From contig RPFO01002272.1 of assembly GCA_009746045.1 (NCBI GenBank), positions 187,001 to 251,000 on the forward strand: 64,000 bases of DNA, read 5' to 3'. Made by a program: the position numbers and the translations under genes. Below, piece after piece: positions 59,229 to 64,000 of this stretch. The notes under the pieces are model-generated. The model saw nothing but the letters and a program-made list of their open reading frames with translations, searched no databases and had not been told where the DNA came from. This DNA is from Mesostigma viride. Lineage: Eukaryota > Streptophyta > Mesostigmatophyceae > Mesostigmatales > Mesostigmataceae. The number at the start of each line of letters is the position of its first letter. Position 1 is the first letter of the stretch.

Positions 59229-60510
59229 GGATCATGCATAAGGACAATGCCATCGCTATCGAGGTCCTGCAGAACACCGCAGGCCTCACCGCCCAGGCGG
59301 TGAAGGACATTGCCGCCAAGCCAGCCCCTGCTGGCCTAGCTGGCCGGCGATGCTCCTCCCATCACGACCTGGGCGGACATGCTTAAGCAACATACCACCT
59401 CCACCACCTCCGCCGTCGCAGCCCAGCTCGATCAGCGGCAGACGCTTGACCTCCGCGAGGAGGCCGAGCTCGCCAAGCGCAGCCTCAACGCCATCCTCAA
59501 GAACGAGATGGAGGAAGGTGAGAATTCCGAGAAGCTTGCACGTGCGTTTGAGAGCAAAATCCTTGCACGCATGGGCCTCCTTGGTGGCTGACCGCCCACC
59601 GCCTCCCCCGCGCGCGGGGTAAGGCAGGGGCGCCTCCGCTTCTTCTCATCTTTGAGAGCCCAGCGGACAAAATTTCGTTTCTAAGACGCCGCAAGCGGCT
59701 CGAGAAGACTCACTTCACCGTGGACGACGACTTGACCCTGGCGCAGCAACAACGGCGACGGGAGCTATGGCCGACCTACCTCCAGCTCCGGCAAACCAAG
59801 GCGGGCCAGCCGGTGTACTGGAAGGGCCGGGGCGGCCATCTACGTCGGCCACAAGCCCTGGCACGCGACCCCCTCGACCACCGCGGCCCCAGCGACTCCA
59901 GAAGCCCCAGCCTAGGGGAATACAGCAGCAGTAGTGTACGTAGAATAGTTAGACAGTGGCCTTGTACATGCCCGCCTACTACAGGCACTATACCAGTGAG
60001 GCCTAGCATTTTTAGTCATGTACATAGAAAGTTGGTGCGAGAGGTCCCCAGTTCGATTCCGGTCGGATTCATTTGCAGATCGCGTTTTCCGCGTTTTCCG
60101 CGGACCGGCACTGAACGCAAATGGTTTTCACCTTTGCGGCGTGCCAAATCAGAATGTACATGTGTGCCTATGATGAGCCACCCTCCAGACGATGCCTAGC
60201 TTTGTTTTATTATGCAGTGCCCATGCAGGGAGTCACTCTCTGCTGATCGAGAAGCCATGCCCTAGCTCTTGTATAGCCATGATGATCTTCCCCCACATGA
60301 CATGCTCTCCCTTAGCTGGGCATAGCGTGATAGATCATGAGGGTGCAGGTGCCCTGGTGTACCTAGAGCAAGGGTAGCTTACATTCCCACCCTTGCATGA
60401 AGTAGCCTAGAATGTATTAAAAGCCATATCATGCCCCTTCTCAGGGATATGTGATACAGATACTCCCAACGGAGTTATGTTCCTAATTAATTAATTAATT
60501 AATTACTTAA
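59229..60510 (+). mobile_element. Family A copy, plus strand, with ORF1, 3' UTR, hairpin and tail
   Basis: ORF1 pieces: TAQAVKDIAAKPAPAG and QTLDLREEAELAKRSLNAIL (59260-59590), then DDDLTLAQQQRRRELWPTYL (59720-59790), frameshifted. The 3' UTR is interrupted by a 128-bp insertion at 60026-60153. Terminal hairpin 60456-60480 (ACAGA, bulged T, ACTCC, CAAC, GGAGT, TATGT, one G-U pair) and an (AATT)n tail follow. No RT lies between ORF1 and the 3' end. From 60511 to 61111 no gene is recognised. Confidence 0.78.
60026..60153 (+). mobile_element. tRNA 3'-half-containing short insertion (SINE-like) with 8-bp target duplication
   Basis: It contains CCCCAGTTCGATTCCGG followed by TCGGATTCA: a T-loop/B-box-like GTTCGATTC and a tRNA-like acceptor end. 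The 5' half and A box of a tRNA are absent. The flanks are ATGTACAT at 60018-60025 and 60154-60161; in uninterrupted family A copies ATGTACAT occurs once, directly before GTGTGCC. The source tRNA cannot be named. Confidence 0.6.
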
Positions 60511-61111
60511 TTACTGGGATCATGCAAGAAGCGAGCCTTTACCACCCATCGTGGGCCGGTTAATCAAAAACGCGCCTGGCGTACATGACCACGCCAGCTA
60601 GGGCTTAGCACTCCCTGCAACATGGCGCGCGGACCTGGGGCGCCTGATGTAGTCGACTACATCCGCCACACGTAGACCTGTCCGGAGAAGGTAGCTCCAT
60701 GGGTGTACTGGCGGGGCGGGGACCTGCCACATCGACTTGTCCACATGCTGCTTGTTACAATGTCGATCGAGGGTTGCATTTAATGGTGAGGGATGAATTC
60801 ATCGCAGGAGTCCATAATTTACCATGCAGTAATAAAGTGATCAAACGACTAGTGCATAAGCATGTGCAAAGCAAGGCATAAAAAATTGATGGAATTCAGT
60901 ATGTCCTTGACGACCTGCCACTTCCCCTATATCTAGTGAGACAACTTTAGCATGAGACACCAGGTTATTGGCCAGGGTGCTGTCCAGGGGTGGCAGACAT
61001 GGCCCCACGAACTGCGTCCACCTCTGAAACCAAACACGCAAAAAGCTTATTATTGAAGCGGGAAATAAACGTGTGGAAACCTGCATGTGGTGTCCTGTAC
61101 AAGTCTGTCAT

Positions 61112-63276
<2,165 letters not shown>

Positions 63277-63410
63277 CTGGTGGGGGTGCGGGGTGTAGGG
63301 TGGGGGGTGGGGGGTGTTTGGAAATACGTTTTGGAATGCGGGAAATCTGAGATACAGGTGCGGGTCATATGCTGGGGGTGGGGGGATGGGGGGCAGGTGA
63401 GGCGAAAGTC

Positions 63411-63475
63411 AGTTGACCACGCATGTAGGTAAACAGTTGACCACGCATGTAGGTAAACAGTTGACCGCGCATGTA
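63411..63475. repeat. 24-bp tandem repeat, three units
   Basis: Units of AGTTGACCACGCATGTAGGT plus AAAC at 63411, 63435 and 63459; the last has one substitution and is incomplete. Confidence 0.9.
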
Positions 63476-63746
63476 ATCAGGGCAATGCCTGCGTAAGGCC
63501 CTCCGTACTCGGTACATGCCTGTTTGTATAAGACACCCCGTGATTAAAACACCTGGATTGCACTAGTAGCTCTGTTAGAGTGTTACTCGTCTTTGTAATG
63601 CATCAGGGAGCCAGGGCTGAGTCATTAGCAATAAGTACTAACATGTAAGCAACGCCTTAAATATTTGCTGGCCTGGATAGGTGGCCCAGACCTTACTGAG
63701 TGGTTCCTCTGTAGAAGCTGGAAGGATGAGTAAGGGAATGGCATAT

Positions 63747-64000
63747 CAAGGAGACAACCAGCGCAGGCCAGAAATCGGGAGAATCCGGACCATGGTAGCT
63801 CGAGCCTGCCGTTATCTTGTCCGCGTGTTCGGGTCATTCAGGATGATGAAGATGAATGGTGATGGAAATGTGTATCCTTGTGCATTGAAATTATGGCTGG
63901 CTTACGTGTAGAGCGACTAGATGACCTGGATGGTGGGGCCGGAAACAGCATGCTTGATCAGGGCGTGTGTTTCGAGCCTAACTGGCCGGGAGTGTCTAGT
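63747..64000 (-). mobile_element. YIDD-RT element 3' end, minus strand, runs off the window
   Basis: Reverse complement of about 12640-12895 and 48925-49178. The 3' terminus is at 63747-63765 (complement of GGTTGTCTCCTTGATA). The rest lies beyond 64000. Between 63476 and 63746 nothing is recognised. Confidence 0.85.

Noticed and set aside
60018-60161. A functional tRNA gene
   Set aside because: Only the 3' half is tRNA-like, the T-stem has mismatches, and no anticodon arm or A box is present.

Overview
The window is nuclear DNA of a photosynthetic eukaryote, most likely a green alga (Viridiplantae). Genes are split by many GT-AG introns. A plant-type atypical dual-specificity phosphatase, an ORANGE-type plastid protein, a nitrobindin-like protein and a protein ending in a plant Root_cap-like domain are present. 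Proline-rich SPPPP-type segments and plant-type telomere-like CCCTAAA motifs agree with this. I cannot name the genus, and nothing prokaryotic is visible.

Layout. 1-4.2 kb: a phosphatase gene (+). 4.2-14.7 kb: no host gene seen, but a repeat nest of LINE (non-LTR retrotransposon) pieces. 15.5-16.0 kb: a nitrobindin-like gene (-). 17.9-40.8 kb: one large gene (+) for a secreted multidomain protein. I reconstruct 25 exons and 2,716 codons, and every splice phase closes. It has a signal peptide, HYR domains, about 14 Cys-rich modules mostly encoded one per exon, a long Cys-rich exon, an adhesin-like region, a (Pro)n-Ser spacer, small Cys-rich repeats and a terminal Root_cap/VWD-like domain. Its introns are loaded with micro- and minisatellites. 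41.5-60.5 kb: a second repeat nest with a LINE copy split by three insertions, a hAT DNA transposon with an exact 8-bp target duplication, and several short LINE 3' ends. 61.1-63.3 kb: the 3' part of an ORANGE-type gene (-), whose last intron holds a GA tract of about 765 bp.

Repeat families (my labels). LINE B and LINE C carry reverse transcriptase (RT). LINE C also has endonuclease (EN) and ORF1 pieces. A and D carry only an ORF1-like protein plus a 3' UTR. A fifth family has a YIDD-type RT.

Main observation. LINE B, LINE C and the ORF1-only families A and D end in the same small RNA-like fold: an outer stem, one bulged base, a 5-bp inner stem and a CAAC/CCAC loop, then an (AATT)n or (AATTT)n tail. 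Both stems show compensating changes between families. A 45-bp insertion with an 11-bp target duplication consists of little more than this hairpin and tail, which points to it as the 3' recognition element shared by autonomous and ORF1-only elements.
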